DNA of 64,000 nucleotides from Propionibacteriales bacterium. Its GTDB lineage: Bacteria > Actinomycetota > Actinomycetes > Propionibacteriales > Nocardioidaceae. Positions 35,022 to 45,300 of the stretch are shown here, in pieces; position 1 is the stretch's first letter, and each line of letters opens with the position of its first letter. The position numbers and the translations under genes are program-made. Below the pieces are notes generated by a model. It made no database searches and was not told where the DNA came from. It saw only the letters and a list, made by a program, of their open reading frames with translations. The DNA lies in NCBI GenBank assembly GCA_026392415.1, contig JAPLCC010000048.1:51678-115677 (forward strand), given 5' to 3'.

Positions 35022-35513
35022 TCAGCCGAGTGCCGCGATGGCGGCGTCGTAGTTCGGCTCGGTGCCGATCTCCGGGACCAGCTCGGTGTAGACGACCGAG
35101 CCGTCGGTGTCGACGACGACCACGGAGCGGGCGAGCAGGCCCTCGAACTTGCCGTCGACCAGCTTCACGCCGTAGTCGTCGCCGAACGAGGTGCGGAAAC
35201 CGGAGCCGACCTTGACGTTCTCGATGCCCTCCGCGCCGCAGAAGCGGGCCTGGGCGAACGGGAGGTCCTGGGAGACGTTGATGACCGTGGTGTTGTCCAG
35301 GCCGGCGGCGAGCTCATTGAACTTGCGCACGCTCGCGGCACAGACGCCGGTGTCGACGCTCGGGAAGATGTTGAGCACCGCGCGCGAACCCTCGGGGAGG
35401 GTGATCGTGCTGAAGTCGGAGCCGACGAGGGAGAAGGACGGGGCAGGGGTGCCGACGGCGGGAAGGTCGCCGACGGTGGTGACGGGGTTGCCGCCGAGTG
35501 CAGTGGTAGCCAT
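35022..35513 (-). CDS. tpx: Thiol peroxidase (atypical 2-Cys peroxiredoxin)
   Basis: A 163-residue Tpx. The peroxidatic cysteine is Cys58 in PSVDTGVCAASVRKF and the resolving cysteine Cys92 in AQARFCGAEG, the classic Tpx pair. The VINVSQDLPFAQ and GLLARSVVVVD segments are conserved. It reduces hydrogen peroxide and alkyl hydroperoxides using thioredoxin. ATG 35513 is likely leaderless: TAGACA lies exactly 6 nt upstream. It is convergent with atl, the stops being 6 nt apart. Confidence 0.96.
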   Translation of the reverse strand: MATTALGGNPVTTVGDLPAVGTPAPSFSLVGSDFSTITLPEGSRAVLNIFPSVDTGVCAASVRKFNELAAGLDNTTVINVSQDLPFAQARFCGAEGIENVKVGSGFRTSFGDDYGVKLVDGKFEGLLARSVVVVDTDGSVVYTELVPEIGTEPNYDAAIAALG

Positions 35514-35557
35514 GCCCTTTGTCTAGCAGGTCGGTAGTCGACCGGGACCGGCGAGGG

Positions 35558-38092
35558 TCACCGGAGCCGGCCGAGGTAGCCGACGACCTTGCGCACTTCG
35601 AGCAGCTGGCGCTCCCAGGTGATGCCCACAACGGTCAGCAGGACGCCGGCGAAACCGATCCACACCCACTTCGGGAAGTCGCCGGCGTAGGGGCCGATCT
35701 CACGAAACACGATGATCGCGCCGACCGTGGCGCCGACCATGAGGGGAGCGCTCCAGCGCAGCGAGGCACCGGCGATGGTGAGTGCCAGGCACACGCCGCC
35801 GAGGATCAGGGCCCGGAGAGAGGCCGGGTCGCCGACGACCCACAGGAGAGACGGGATCGTGCCGAGGAGCAGGCCGGGCAGCAACGCCTGGGCGGTGCCC
35901 ACCTCGCTCGACTGCTTCATCCGCCACAGGCCGAAGCCGAGCAGGACGAGGGCGAGCGGGACGGTGTACGCCTCGGGCTCGTGCACCTCGAGGTCGGCCA
36001 GCCGTACCCAGCTCGCGAGGAGCAGGAGCGCGCTACCGGCCCAGGCGCAGAACCGGCGCTGCTCATGGATCAGGGCCGTGGCACAGGCGAGGAAGCCAGC
36101 GACCGTGAGCCACAGGGCGGCATAACCACCCGCATCGGTCGTGACGTCGAGGGAAGCCGGGAACGCGATGAGCGCGACCGCGATGGCCGGCAGCTCGACC
36201 TCGAGGCGCGGCAGCGCCAGTGCGAGCGCGCCGACGGCGAGGAGGACAGGGATCGCCACCCATGCGGCCCCGCCGCCGACGGCGTGAACCGACGCGCACA
36301 CGGTGAGGGCGAGGAAGGGCGCGGTCGCCAGGCCGCCGATCACGCGCAGGGCCGCGGTGCCGCGGACCGCCAGGGCGATCGCGGCGAGGGTCGACAGCCC
36401 CGCGACGATCGCGGCGAGCGGAGCGCTCGGGATGGCGGTGAAGGAGGCGATCGACTCGATGACCACCGCGGCGACTCCCAGGCCGGCGGCCCGGTTGCCG
36501 GTCGCCATGAGCGCGAGGGCAGTGGTCCCGATCGCCACGAGAGCGAGCACGGCGACGGGCAGGGCCAGCGCCACGTCGTACGACGCGAGCGTTGCCGTGG
36601 CGCCGACGCCGGTCGTGATTGCGGCGACCTGGGCCCAGGCGCCCGCCTGCTCGCGGCCCCGTCCGGCCAGCAGGGCGACGAATGCGAGCACCACCAGCAG
36701 AGAGGGAACGAGGAGCAACGGCTCGGTGATCGGATCGGTGCCGCGGATGGTGAGGTCGAAGGTGCGCTCGAAGGCAGTGGACAGGTCGGCCCAGCGCACG
36801 AGGGCGATCGCGCCGGTGACGACCGACAGGCCGAGGAGGAGGAGGCTGCCGACGGCGCCAGGAGCGATCGCAATCGTCCGGAACGCCTTCGGAAGGACGG
36901 CGAAGGCGAGGACCCAGATGGCCGTGACACCAACGGCCACAAGCCCGAACGTGGGAGCGTCGGTGTCGATGCTCGGCAGCGTGACGACCACCGTGGTGAC
37001 CATCGCGGCGCAACTCGCGCCGGCCAACAGGAGTTGGTGGTTGCGGACCACGAGGCCGGGAGCCAGCAGGACGACGGCGGAGACGAGCAGTGACCAGCCG
37101 GATCCGTCGATCCACAGCTGGTGCAGGTCGGGGTCGGTCAGGGCGTCGGTCAGGGCGAGGGAACCCGCACCGAACCAGGCGATGGATCCGGCGACGGCCT
37201 GGCTCCAGGCCAGGACCGGTGTGCCCTGGGCGCGTCCCAGGACAACGATGCCGATCGCCACGGCCGTGAACACATGGCCGACGACGAGCCGGTGGTCGGT
37301 GACGTCGAGCGCACCGAAGTAGGCGACCAGGGTGCCGATGCCGGCGATCACCTGGGGCGCGACGAGGCGCGGCTGGCCGCCGATGCGAAGCATGCCGACC
37401 ACCACTCCAGATGCGGCCACGACGAGTCCGGCCACGCAGGTGGTCACTCCGTCACCGCCGTTCCCGAGCCAGCCGGATGCTCCGGCGCCGAAGACATCGA
37501 GTGCGAGGAGGCCGAGTGCCACCACGATCAGTGATTCACCTGCGATCCGCAGTTCGACTCGGTGCAGGAGCAGGGCCGACGCGCCTGCGGTGACGGTCAG
37601 ACCTGCGAGCACGGCTGTGCGACCGCCCACCCCGAGGGCAGACCACGAGACGGCGAGGAAGATGACGGCCGCGACCAGCAGACAGAACGCACCGAGCCCG
37701 AGCAGGATCTTGGGGACCGATGCGAAGGCCAGGCCGTTGCGCTGGTGCGACGGGGGGACCGGAGCCGTGGGGTACGACGGCAGCGGCGGGGCCGGAGGGC
37801 CGGGCGGCGGAGTCGGTACGGAGCGTCGGGGGCTCGGGCCCGTGGCCGGAGGGACCAGGGGGCCACCGAGCGTCTGGCCGGTGGCCACGGACGCTGTCGC
37901 GGCCGGCTGGCCGTGGAACTCGGTGCTCGCGCCACGCAGCTCGGTGACCAGCGTGTCGGCCTGCCGAAGGGTGCGGAACAGGTCCACGGCGAGCGGGTGC
38001 CGAACGAGCAACTGGCACGTGGGGCACACCGGAACGCCCGCAGGAAGCGGGGACCGGCAGTCGGGGCACAGGGCGGGGTCGGCGTAGCGCAT
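35558..38092 (-). CDS. Large polytopic membrane protein, SCO7613 C-terminal-domain type
   Basis: An 844-residue membrane protein. The N-terminus has two CxxC pairs (ALCPDC and PVCPTC), a small zinc ribbon, followed by a Pro-rich linker and then about twenty or more hydrophobic helices to the C-terminus. The ribbon-linker-polytopic layout matches actinobacterial proteins annotated as SCO7613 C-terminal domain-containing. No transport or enzyme motif can be named. ATG 38092 is supported by CTGAAT 6 nt upstream, a weak leaderless signal; ATG 38128 would add 12 residues but has no Shine-Dalgarno. The upstream gap of over 500 nt towards the cupin gene holds a probable RNA gene. Confidence 0.85.
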   Translation of the reverse strand: MRYADPALCPDCRSPLPAGVPVCPTCQLLVRHPLAVDLFRTLRQADTLVTELRGASTEFHGQPAATASVATGQTLGGPLVPPATGPSPRRSVPTPPPGPPAPPLPSYPTAPVPPSHQRNGLAFASVPKILLGLGAFCLLVAAVIFLAVSWSALGVGGRTAVLAGLTVTAGASALLLHRVELRIAGESLIVVALGLLALDVFGAGASGWLGNGGDGVTTCVAGLVVAASGVVVGMLRIGGQPRLVAPQVIAGIGTLVAYFGALDVTDHRLVVGHVFTAVAIGIVVLGRAQGTPVLAWSQAVAGSIAWFGAGSLALTDALTDPDLHQLWIDGSGWSLLVSAVVLLAPGLVVRNHQLLLAGASCAAMVTTVVVTLPSIDTDAPTFGLVAVGVTAIWVLAFAVLPKAFRTIAIAPGAVGSLLLLGLSVVTGAIALVRWADLSTAFERTFDLTIRGTDPITEPLLLVPSLLVVLAFVALLAGRGREQAGAWAQVAAITTGVGATATLASYDVALALPVAVLALVAIGTTALALMATGNRAAGLGVAAVVIESIASFTAIPSAPLAAIVAGLSTLAAIALAVRGTAALRVIGGLATAPFLALTVCASVHAVGGGAAWVAIPVLLAVGALALALPRLEVELPAIAVALIAFPASLDVTTDAGGYAALWLTVAGFLACATALIHEQRRFCAWAGSALLLLASWVRLADLEVHEPEAYTVPLALVLLGFGLWRMKQSSEVGTAQALLPGLLLGTIPSLLWVVGDPASLRALILGGVCLALTIAGASLRWSAPLMVGATVGAIIVFREIGPYAGDFPKWVWIGFAGVLLTVVGITWERQLLEVRKVVGYLGRLR

Positions 38093-38166
38093 GTCTCCAT
38101 TCAGCCAGACCGGTTGCGCAACGGGCATGCCCGGAGGACTCAGCACGGGTGAGTCGTTGTACTCAG

Positions 38167-38248
38167 TTGTCCACAGGCATACCCACGGTCTGGGGAGGAA
38201 CGCACCGAATCTGTGGAGGGCGCCGGGCGTGTCTGTGGACGACACGCC
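38167..38248. repeat. DnaA-box-like sequences and a hairpin
   Basis: TTGTCCACA at 38167-38175 equals the high-GC actinobacterial DnaA box consensus as I know it. TGTGGAGGG (38212) and TGTGGACGA (38234) are looser copies in the opposite orientation. The last one is the loop region of a perfect 8-bp hairpin (38226-38248, arms GGCGTGTC and GACACGCC). Confidence 0.35.
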
Positions 38249-38297
38249 GACGATCGGTGGAGGACGAAAAACCTTCTGCAAACCGGAGGAAAACCCC

Positions 38298-38327
38298 TTG
38301 CCAAGGCTGGATGGACCAGCGTAGAAC
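38298..38327 (+). promoter_or_regulatory. Possible promoter for the RNA at 38.33 kb
   Basis: TTGCCA (38298-38303) and TAGAAC (38322-38327) are 18 nt apart, a good vegetative-sigma arrangement. No ORF follows before the terminator at 38519-38563. Confidence 0.4.
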
Positions 38328-38333
38328 TTCTCC

Positions 38334-38563
38334 CACGCACTCCTCCGGGAGAGCGGGATCGCCGAAAGGCAATGATCCAACCGGCCGGACCAGAACCCTT
38401 CGGGGTGACGGTGAGGCGGCCCCTCACGGGGACGCTGGCCGCACGAGCCTGGTGACGAGGCGAGTGGGATCAGACGCAGTCGGAGATCGATCGGGAGCGT
38501 CACCAGTACCGATCACCCGAAGGGCCCTTGTGACTCATACTCACGAGGGCCCTTCACCTTTTT
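38334..38563 (+). ncRNA. Putative structured noncoding RNA or leader, about 230 nt
   Basis: There is no plausible protein-coding frame in the 526-nt gap between the SCO7613-type gene and the cupin gene, yet a strong intrinsic terminator lies inside it. Between the putative promoter and that terminator several stems can be drawn. One is GGATC-GCC-GAAA-GGC-AAT-GATCC near 38359-38381. Another is GTGAGG with CCTCAC near 38411-38427. A 9-bp stem pairs 38449-38457 with 38498-38506 (CTGGTGACG with CGTCACCAG). I could not match it to tmRNA, RNase P RNA, SRP RNA or a riboswitch class I know. A 6S-like or Ms1-like RNA, or a leader of the cupin gene, are possibilities. Boundaries are approximate. Confidence 0.45.
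38519..38563 (+). terminator. Intrinsic terminator with T-run
   Basis: A 15-bp stem (GAAGGGCCCTTGTGA with TCACGAGGGCCCTTC, one wobble pair) closes a 7-nt loop and is followed by ACCTTTTT on the plus strand. It is the most canonical terminator in the window. It stands before, not after, an annotated gene. Confidence 0.9.
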
Positions 38564-38618
38564 CCTGGCGTCGACGTTGGTGCGCACCCACGGTCGCGAG
38601 ACCCTGCAGACTGGGGGC

Positions 38619-39029
38619 ATGGGACGACCTGCGCTTGCCGAGATCCACGATCTGGAGCCGCATCCGGAGGGTGGTTGGTACCGGCAGACCTGGGTGTCGC
38701 CGCAGAACGTGAGCCTGTCCGACGGACGGGTGCGGCCGACCGCAACGCTGATCTACTTCCTGCTGCCGGCGGGGGAGTCGTCGGAGTGGCACCGGGTGCG
38801 GTCCGACGAGGTCTGGCTCGCCCACACCGGTGTCGTGACGGTGGAACTTGGCGGGGAAGGTCTCGTGCCGGACACGTCGACCGGATCGCGGCTGGTGGTC
38901 GGGGACGGCGTACCCCAGGGCCTCGTGCCGGCCGGCGTGTGGCAGCGGACGTTGCCTTCCGACGCTGATGCGCTCGTGAGCTGTCTCGTCTCACCGGGCT
39001 TCGACTTCGCCGACTTCGAACTGGCCTGA
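38619..39029 (+). CDS. DUF985 cupin-family protein
   Basis: A 136-residue single-domain cupin of family DUF985 (Cupin_5). The pattern LEPHPEGGWYRQTW, IYFLLPAGESSEWHRVRSDEVW and PAGVWQRTLP is typical; the glutamate and histidine of SEWHRV are probable metal ligands. Members are small dimers of unknown, perhaps sugar-nucleotide-related, function. ATG 38619 follows CAGACT by 6 nt, consistent with a leaderless start. It is 36 nt upstream of adnA and may share its transcript. The terminator-bearing RNA region lies 56 nt upstream. Confidence 0.88.
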   Translation: MGRPALAEIHDLEPHPEGGWYRQTWVSPQNVSLSDGRVRPTATLIYFLLPAGESSEWHRVRSDEVWLAHTGVVTVELGGEGLVPDTSTGSRLVVGDGVPQGLVPAGVWQRTLPSDADALVSCLVSPGFDFADFELA

Positions 39030-39064
39030 TGCTGCTCGCAGTTGTGTCGGCCGGAGGTGGTTGA

Positions 39065-42000
39065 GTGACGCTCGTGGAGCAGGGGAGCGGACAAGCCAGG
39101 TATCGCCTCGCCGTGCCTTCCCCGGCCGGCCCGGCGCCTGCGCTCGATGAGCACCAGCGCCGGGTCGTGGATCACGCCGGCGGGCCGCTGCTCGTTCTCG
39201 CGGGCCCGGGCACGGGCAAGACCACGACGCTCGTCGAGGCCATCGTCGACCGGATCGAGGAGCGCGGTGCGCGCCCCGACCAAGTGCTCGCGCTGACGTT
39301 CTCCCGCAAGGCGGCCGATCAGCTGCGGGATCGGGTCAGTGCCCGGCTCGGCCGCACGACCGGCCCGCAACTGAGCTCGACCTTCCACTCGTTCGCCTAC
39401 GCACTGGTCCGCCGTTACGCCCCGGCCGAGCTGTACGAAGCGCCCTTGCGGCTGCTCTCTGCGCCCGAGCAGGACGTCGTACTCCGGGAGCTGCTGGCCG
39501 ACCATCCCGAATCGGTCCAATGGCCCGAACGGTTCCGGCAGGCGATGTCGACGCGTGGATTTGCCCGCGAGGTGCACGCCGTTCTCGCCCGGGCCCGCGA
39601 GAAGGGGCTGGACGGCGAGGACCTCCGCGCTCTCGGAGAGGCCGAGGAGATCGATGAATACGTCGCCGCAGGACTCTTCCTCGAGCAGTACCTCGACTCG
39701 CTCGACAGTCTCGGCGCCACCGACTATGCCGACCTGATCCGGCGTGCGGTGATCGAGGCCGAGGAGAATCGTGCCGAGTTGCGGGCGCAGTTCCGGCACG
39801 TGTTCGTCGACGAGTACCAGGACACCGATCCGGGCCAGGTGGCGTTGCTCCGGGCCATTGCGGGCGACGGGCGCAACCTGGTGGCCGTGGGCGATCCGCA
39901 CCAGTCGATCTACGGCTTCCGTGGTGCCGAGGTTCGGGGGATCCTCGAGTTCCCGACGTCCTTCCCGCGCAGCGACGGAGCGCCGGCCGACGTGGTCGCA
40001 CTGCGCACGATCCGTCGTTTCGGGCCCGGCATCATGGCGCCTGCGCAACGCGTTGCCGGGCGGATCGGCCTGCCCGGCACCATCCCGGATGACGCCCGCA
40101 GGCTGTTCCTCTCTCCGGTCGCAGAGACCGGTCCGCACGGACGCGGCCTCGTCCAGGTCCGCACCTTCGACACCGAGCGGGCCGAAGCCGAGCACCTTGC
40201 TGACCTGTTGCGCCGTGCGCATCTCGAGGACGGCATCGCCTGGGACGACATGGCCGTCCTCGTGCGCTCGGGCCGCGCCAGCATCGGGCCGCTTCGTCGG
40301 GCGCTCGGCGCTGCCGGCGTCCCGGTCGAGGTGGCGCGCGATGAGGTTCCGCTGGTCCGCGACCCCGCCGTGCTCCCGCTGCTGGACGCCCTGCGCGCCG
40401 TCGTGAATCTCGACAACACCGATCCCTCGCACGTCGGGTACGTCGACGTCGGTCGCGCCGAGGCGCTGTTGACCGGTCCCCTCGGCGGCCTTGACGTCGG
40501 CGACGTACGACGCCTCGCGCGCGTGCTGCGCCAACGGGAGAAGGATCTCGCCCAGACCGACGGCGGGACTCCGCGCGGTTCGCGTGAGCTGGTGCGGCTG
40601 TCCGTGGTCGACGCGACCTTCCTCGACGGACTCGACACCCCCGAGGCCGGGCAGGCTCGTGCACTGGCGATGTTGCTGGCCCGGGCGCGTGCGGATCTCG
40701 ACGCCGGCGCGAGCGCTGAGGACCTGCTCTGGACCGTGTGGTCGGGCACGAACTGGCCGCAACGGTTGCGCAGGTACGTGGAGGCAGGCGGTGGCTCAGC
40801 CCGTCGCGCGCACCGTGACCTGGACTCCATCTGTGCGCTGTTCGACGTGTCGGTGCGAGCCGGAGAGAAGCGCGAACACCAAGGTGTTGCGCCGTTCCTT
40901 GAAGGCCTCGTCCAGCAGGAGATCCCCGCCGACACGCTGGCGGACCGTGGGGCCCGTGGCTCCGCCGTACGCCTGCTGACGGCGCACCGGAGCAAGGGCC
41001 TGGAGTGGCGTCTGGTCGTTGCTGCGCACGTGCAGGCCGAGGGCTGGCCCGACCTGCGCCGTCGCTCGACGCTGTTGCAGGCCGACCGGATCGGGGCCGA
41101 CGGGGTGCTGCCGCCGGTCTCGAGCCGCGAGTTGCTGATGGAAGAGCGACGTTTGTTCTACGTCGCCTGCACCCGGGCGCGCGAGCGCCTCGTGGTCACC
41201 GCGGTGAAGTCCAGCGAGGACGAGGGAGAGCAGCCGTCCCGGTTCATCGAGGAGCTCGGCAGTTCGATCGAGCACGTCGTCGGTCGTCCGCCGCGCCCGT
41301 TGTCCCTGGACGGCCTCGTGGCGGAGTTGCGCCGTACCCTCGCGGACCCGGCGACCGAGGAGCCGCTGCGTGCCGCTGCGGCCCGCCGCCTCGCTCGTCT
41401 GGCGCAGGAACGGGTCGGACGCCGGGCGCTGGCACCGGCCGCCGATCCCGCGACCTGGTGGGGCACCCGCGCCGTCACCGTGTCGAACACTCCGATCCGC
41501 GCCGAGGACCAGCCGGTCCCGGTTTCGGCGAGCATGCTCGATTCGCTGGCCGTGTGCCCGACGCAGTGGTTCCTGACCCGCGAGGCCGGCGGCCTGGGTC
41601 GCGCCCACCAGTCCGCCAACCTCGGTGAACTCGTGCACGCCCTCGCCGAGCGGGTGGCGGCGGGTGATGCGCCGCCCGACCCGGCTGCCCTGATGGCCTA
41701 CGTCGACGAGGTCTGGGACCGCCTCGACTTCCGGACCCCGTGGTCGAAGGTGCGCGAGCACGAGCGCGTACGCGCGGCCCTCGAGCGGTTTGTGGAATGG
41801 CACGAGTCCAACCCGCGTGAGCTGGTGGACCGCGAGGCGAAGTTCTCCACGGTGATCGACCTGGCCGACGGCGAGCGCGTCCAGCTGACCGGGTATGCCG
41901 ACCGGGTCGAGCTCGATGCCGACGGACACGTCGTGGTGGTTGACCTCAAGACGGGCCGCAAGAAGCCGACGGACACCTCGGTGAAGGGACACGTGCAGCT

Positions 42001-42310
42001 CGCGCTCTACCAGTTCGCCGTCGACCACGGCGCGCTCGACACCGACCCGGAGGTCCCGCCGCGGCGCGCGGGTGGTGCCGAGCTCGTGCAGCTGGGACTG
42101 ATGGACGGCGGTCCCGCGGCGACGGTGCAGCAGCAGCCGGTGCACGCCGAGGAAGGGCCCGAACGTGAGGACCTGCGCGGACGACTGGCGAACGCGGCGG
42201 CACTGATCCGGGGGGAGCACTTCCCGGCCGTCGCCGGCCAGCACTGCCGCACGTGCTCGTTCGTGCCGCTGTGCCCGGCGAAGAGTGCCGGGGCGGTGGT
42301 GGCGCAATGA
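39065..42310 (+). CDS. adnA: AdnA-like UvrD/AddA-type helicase-nuclease subunit
   Basis: A 1081-residue subunit of the AdnAB double-strand-break resection machine. The N-terminal SF1 helicase has Walker A GPGTGKT (47-53), LTFSRKAADQLRDR, the DEYQDTDP Walker B box, GDPHQSIYGFRGA and LLTAHRSKGLEW. The C-terminal RecB-type nuclease has GYADRVELDADGHVVVVDLK with D and DxK. Cysteines in LAVCPTQ and HCRTCSFVPLC look like an iron-sulfur staple as in AddB and Cas4. Gene order (this one first, then a second helicase-nuclease overlapping by 4 nt) matches mycobacterial adnA-adnB. It processes ends for RecA-linked repair, in competition with Ku. GTG 39065 has GGAGGTGG upstream. Confidence 0.92.
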   Translation: MTLVEQGSGQARYRLAVPSPAGPAPALDEHQRRVVDHAGGPLLVLAGPGTGKTTTLVEAIVDRIEERGARPDQVLALTFSRKAADQLRDRVSARLGRTTGPQLSSTFHSFAYALVRRYAPAELYEAPLRLLSAPEQDVVLRELLADHPESVQWPERFRQAMSTRGFAREVHAVLARAREKGLDGEDLRALGEAEEIDEYVAAGLFLEQYLDSLDSLGATDYADLIRRAVIEAEENRAELRAQFRHVFVDEYQDTDPGQVALLRAIAGDGRNLVAVGDPHQSIYGFRGAEVRGILEFPTSFPRSDGAPADVVALRTIRRFGPGIMAPAQRVAGRIGLPGTIPDDARRLFLSPVAETGPHGRGLVQVRTFDTERAEAEHLADLLRRAHLEDGIAWDDMAVLVRSGRASIGPLRRALGAAGVPVEVARDEVPLVRDPAVLPLLDALRAVVNLDNTDPSHVGYVDVGRAEALLTGPLGGLDVGDVRRLARVLRQREKDLAQTDGGTPRGSRELVRLSVVDATFLDGLDTPEAGQARALAMLLARARADLDAGASAEDLLWTVWSGTNWPQRLRRYVEAGGGSARRAHRDLDSICALFDVSVRAGEKREHQGVAPFLEGLVQQEIPADTLADRGARGSAVRLLTAHRSKGLEWRLVVAAHVQAEGWPDLRRRSTLLQADRIGADGVLPPVSSRELLMEERRLFYVACTRARERLVVTAVKSSEDEGEQPSRFIEELGSSIEHVVGRPPRPLSLDGLVAELRRTLADPATEEPLRAAAARRLARLAQERVGRRALAPAADPATWWGTRAVTVSNTPIRAEDQPVPVSASMLDSLAVCPTQWFLTREAGGLGRAHQSANLGELVHALAERVAAGDAPPDPAALMAYVDEVWDRLDFRTPWSKVREHERVRAALERFVEWHESNPRELVDREAKFSTVIDLADGERVQLTGYADRVELDADGHVVVVDLKTGRKKPTDTSVKGHVQLALYQFAVDHGALDTDPEVPPRRAGGAELVQLGLMDGGPAATVQQQPVHAEEGPEREDLRGRLANAAALIRGEHFPAVAGQHCRTCSFVPLCPAKSAGAVVAQ

Positions 42311-45300
42311 CTCCGATCCGCCCGCCGATGAAGCTCGACACCCCCGCCGACCTGCAGCGGGCCATGCAGGCGAAGTTCCCGCCGAGTGACGAGCAGTGGG
42401 CCGCGATCAGCGCCCCGCTGCGCCCGGCGGTGGTGATCGCCGGTGCCGGTTCGGGCAAGACGACGCTGATGGCTGCCCGGGTCGTGTACCTCGTGCTCAC
42501 CGGCCAGGTGCAGCCCGAGGAGGTGCTGGGCCTGACCTTCACGAGCAAGGCAGCGGCCGAACTGCGCCAGCGGATCCGCACCGCACTGCGTGACGCGGGC
42601 GCGCTCGACCTCGCCGTGGGTGGCGAGGACGTCGACGAGGTGCTGGAGCCGACCGTGGCGACCTACAACGCCTATGCGGCAACCTTGCTCACCGACCACG
42701 GTCTGAGGATCGGGCACGAGCCCGACACACGGGTCATCACTGACGCCGCGCGCTACCAGTTGGGTGCCCGGGCGATCGACCGGTTCACGGGCGACATCGA
42801 CCACCTGACCGACCACCCGGAGACGGCGATCCAGAACCTCCTGGCGCTCGACTCGGCGATGAGCGAGCACCTCGTGGCGCCGGCTCAGGTGCTCGCCCAC
42901 GACGCGGAGGCGCGGCGCGGGTTCGAGCGCGCTCGCGACGAGGAACTGGCCGGCAAGGCGCGCAAGACCTACGTCGAGGTGATCGAGAAGGCGATCTTCG
43001 CGATCGACCGGCGCGCCGACCTGCTCAAGCTGGTGGCGTCGTACCGCGGACTCAAGCGCGACCTGGGCCTGATGGACTTCTCCGACCAGATCGAGCTCGG
43101 CGCCCGGTTGGCGGCCGAGCGGCCCGAGGTCGGCGCTGTTGAGCGCGGGCGGTTCAAGGTGGTGCTGCTCGACGAGTACCAGGACACGTCGGTCGCGCAG
43201 GCGATCATGCTGTCGCGGCTGTTCTCAGGCGAGGTCGACGGTCGCGGGCACGCCGTCACCGCGGTCGGGGACCCGCATCAGGCGATCTACGGCTGGCGCG
43301 GCGCCTCGGTCGCCAACATCCTCAATTTCGCCCAGACCTTCCCGGCCGCCGACGGCGAGTCACGCACGCACCCGCTGACCATCAACCGCCGCTCCGATCG
43401 GCGCATCCTTGAAGTCGCCAGCCGCCTCGCCGCTCCGTTGTACGACGCCCTGGAAGCCCGCGGCGCTGGGGTGGCACGGTTGCGCGCTCCCGACGATGCC
43501 GTCGACGGTCTCGTGACGGCCCAGGTCTTTGAGACGCAGCGCGACGAGCTCGCGTGGCTCGCGGACTCGATCCGCGCGGGTTGGGGCGGGGAACCCGGCG
43601 ACTGGGCGAAGACCGGCGTGCTGACCCGCGACAACGCCCACGCGGAACTGGTCTTCGACGCGCTGACCTCCGCCAACATTCCCGTCGAGATCGTCGGACT
43701 CTCCGGCCTGCTGCGACTGCCGGAGATCGCCGAGATCGTCGCCACGCTCCGCCTGCTCCACGACGTCACCGACAACGCCGCGTTGCTGACCCTGCTCGCT
43801 GGCCCGCGCTGGGCCATCGGGCCGCGCGACCTGCGCCTGCTCGGTCGGCGGGCCAGTGAGCATGCCGGGCGGCGGGGCCGCGGCGGCGAGGCGGTGTCGG
43901 TGTCCGCGCAACTGGTCGCGATCGCCGACGGCATCGACCCGGCAGAGATCCCGTGCCTCGACGACGCCCTCGCCGACCCCGGCGACGCCGAGTACTCCGA
44001 GGAGGCCCGCGTTCGCTTCGGCCTGCTCCGTGAAGAGCTGCGGTTGCTGCGCGCGGCTGTCGGCGAGCCGCTGCTCGACCTCGTCCGCCGGATCATCGAC
44101 ATCACCGGTGTCGACGTCGAGCTCGCGTCCTCGACCAGCCCCGCGGCGGCGGCGCGACGCGACAACCTCGACCTGTTCGTGAAGGCGGTCGCCGACTTCC
44201 AGGCCATCGACGGCGACGTGACGCTGCCAGCGCTGCTGGCCTACCTGACGGCCGAGGACGACCAGGGCAACGGACTCGACGTGGCGACGCCCACCGAGGC
44301 CGACTCGGTCAAGCTGCTCACGGTGCACCGGTCGAAGGGACTGGAGTGGGAGACCGTCTACTGCGTGGGCGTGGGGGAGTCGCGGTTCCCGTCGAGCCAG
44401 GGCCGCACCCTGTGGGTCTCCTCGCCATCGGTGCTTCCTGCCCCGTTGCGCGGCGATGCCGGTGACCTGCCACAGCTGGAGGGCTTCGACAAGGCCGCGC
44501 TCGAGGACTACCGGCAGCGGGCCAAGGCGCACGAGGCCGACGAGGAGCTGCGCCTCGGCTACGTCGCCTTCACCCGTCCCGCCCACCACCTGTCGGTCAC
44601 CTCGTTCCAGTGGGGACCGCGCAAGACGCCCTACGGTCCGTCCTCCTACCAGGAGACGGTGCGTGAACTGCTGACCGCGTGGGACCTGGCGCCCGAGCCG
44701 TGGCTGACCCGGCCCGAGAAGGGCTCGGCGAATCCCTACGACGACGAGGATCCGTCCCGGCCCTGGCCGGCCGACGGCTTCGGTGAGGAGGCCCGACTGC
44801 GACTGGCCGCCGCTGCGTTGGTGCGCGCCGCCGACCCGGACGCCGAGGAGGACGACCTGGACCTCGTGGCCAGCGCCCGGGTCGCCGAATGGGATGCCGA
44901 GATCGACCAGTTGCTTGCCGAGGCCCGCGTTCAGGCCGCCGGTGGTGCCGGCACGGAGGTCGTGGTGACACTCCCGGCCTCGCTGTCGGCGACCGCGATG
45001 GGACGGCTGCGGGACGACCCCGAAGGCCTTGCCCGCGACCTCGCCCGCCCGATGCCGCGTCCGCCTGCGCCCGCAGCCCGGTTCGGCACCCGCTTCCACG
45101 CGTGGGTCGAGGCCCGGTTCGGCCAGCAGGGCCTCTTCGACCCCGACGACCTCCCCGGTCGCGGCGACGCCGGGATCGACGACGACGCCGATCTCCAGGA
45201 ACTCATCGCCACGTTCGAGACCGGTCCGTTCGGGTCCCGGGTGCCGCATGCCATCGAGGCGCCGTTCGCCCTCGTGCTCGGCACCCAGGGGGGCGCGCAG

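Noticed and set aside
38167..38248. Chromosomal replication origin
   Set aside because: DnaA-box-like sites are few and degenerate, and dnaA, dnaN, gyrB or an AT-rich unwinding region are absent.
38334..38563. c-di-AMP, SAM, glycine, TPP or cobalamin riboswitch, RNase P RNA, tmRNA or SRP RNA
   Set aside because: Consensus landmarks I know for these classes are missing, so only a generic structured RNA is claimed.
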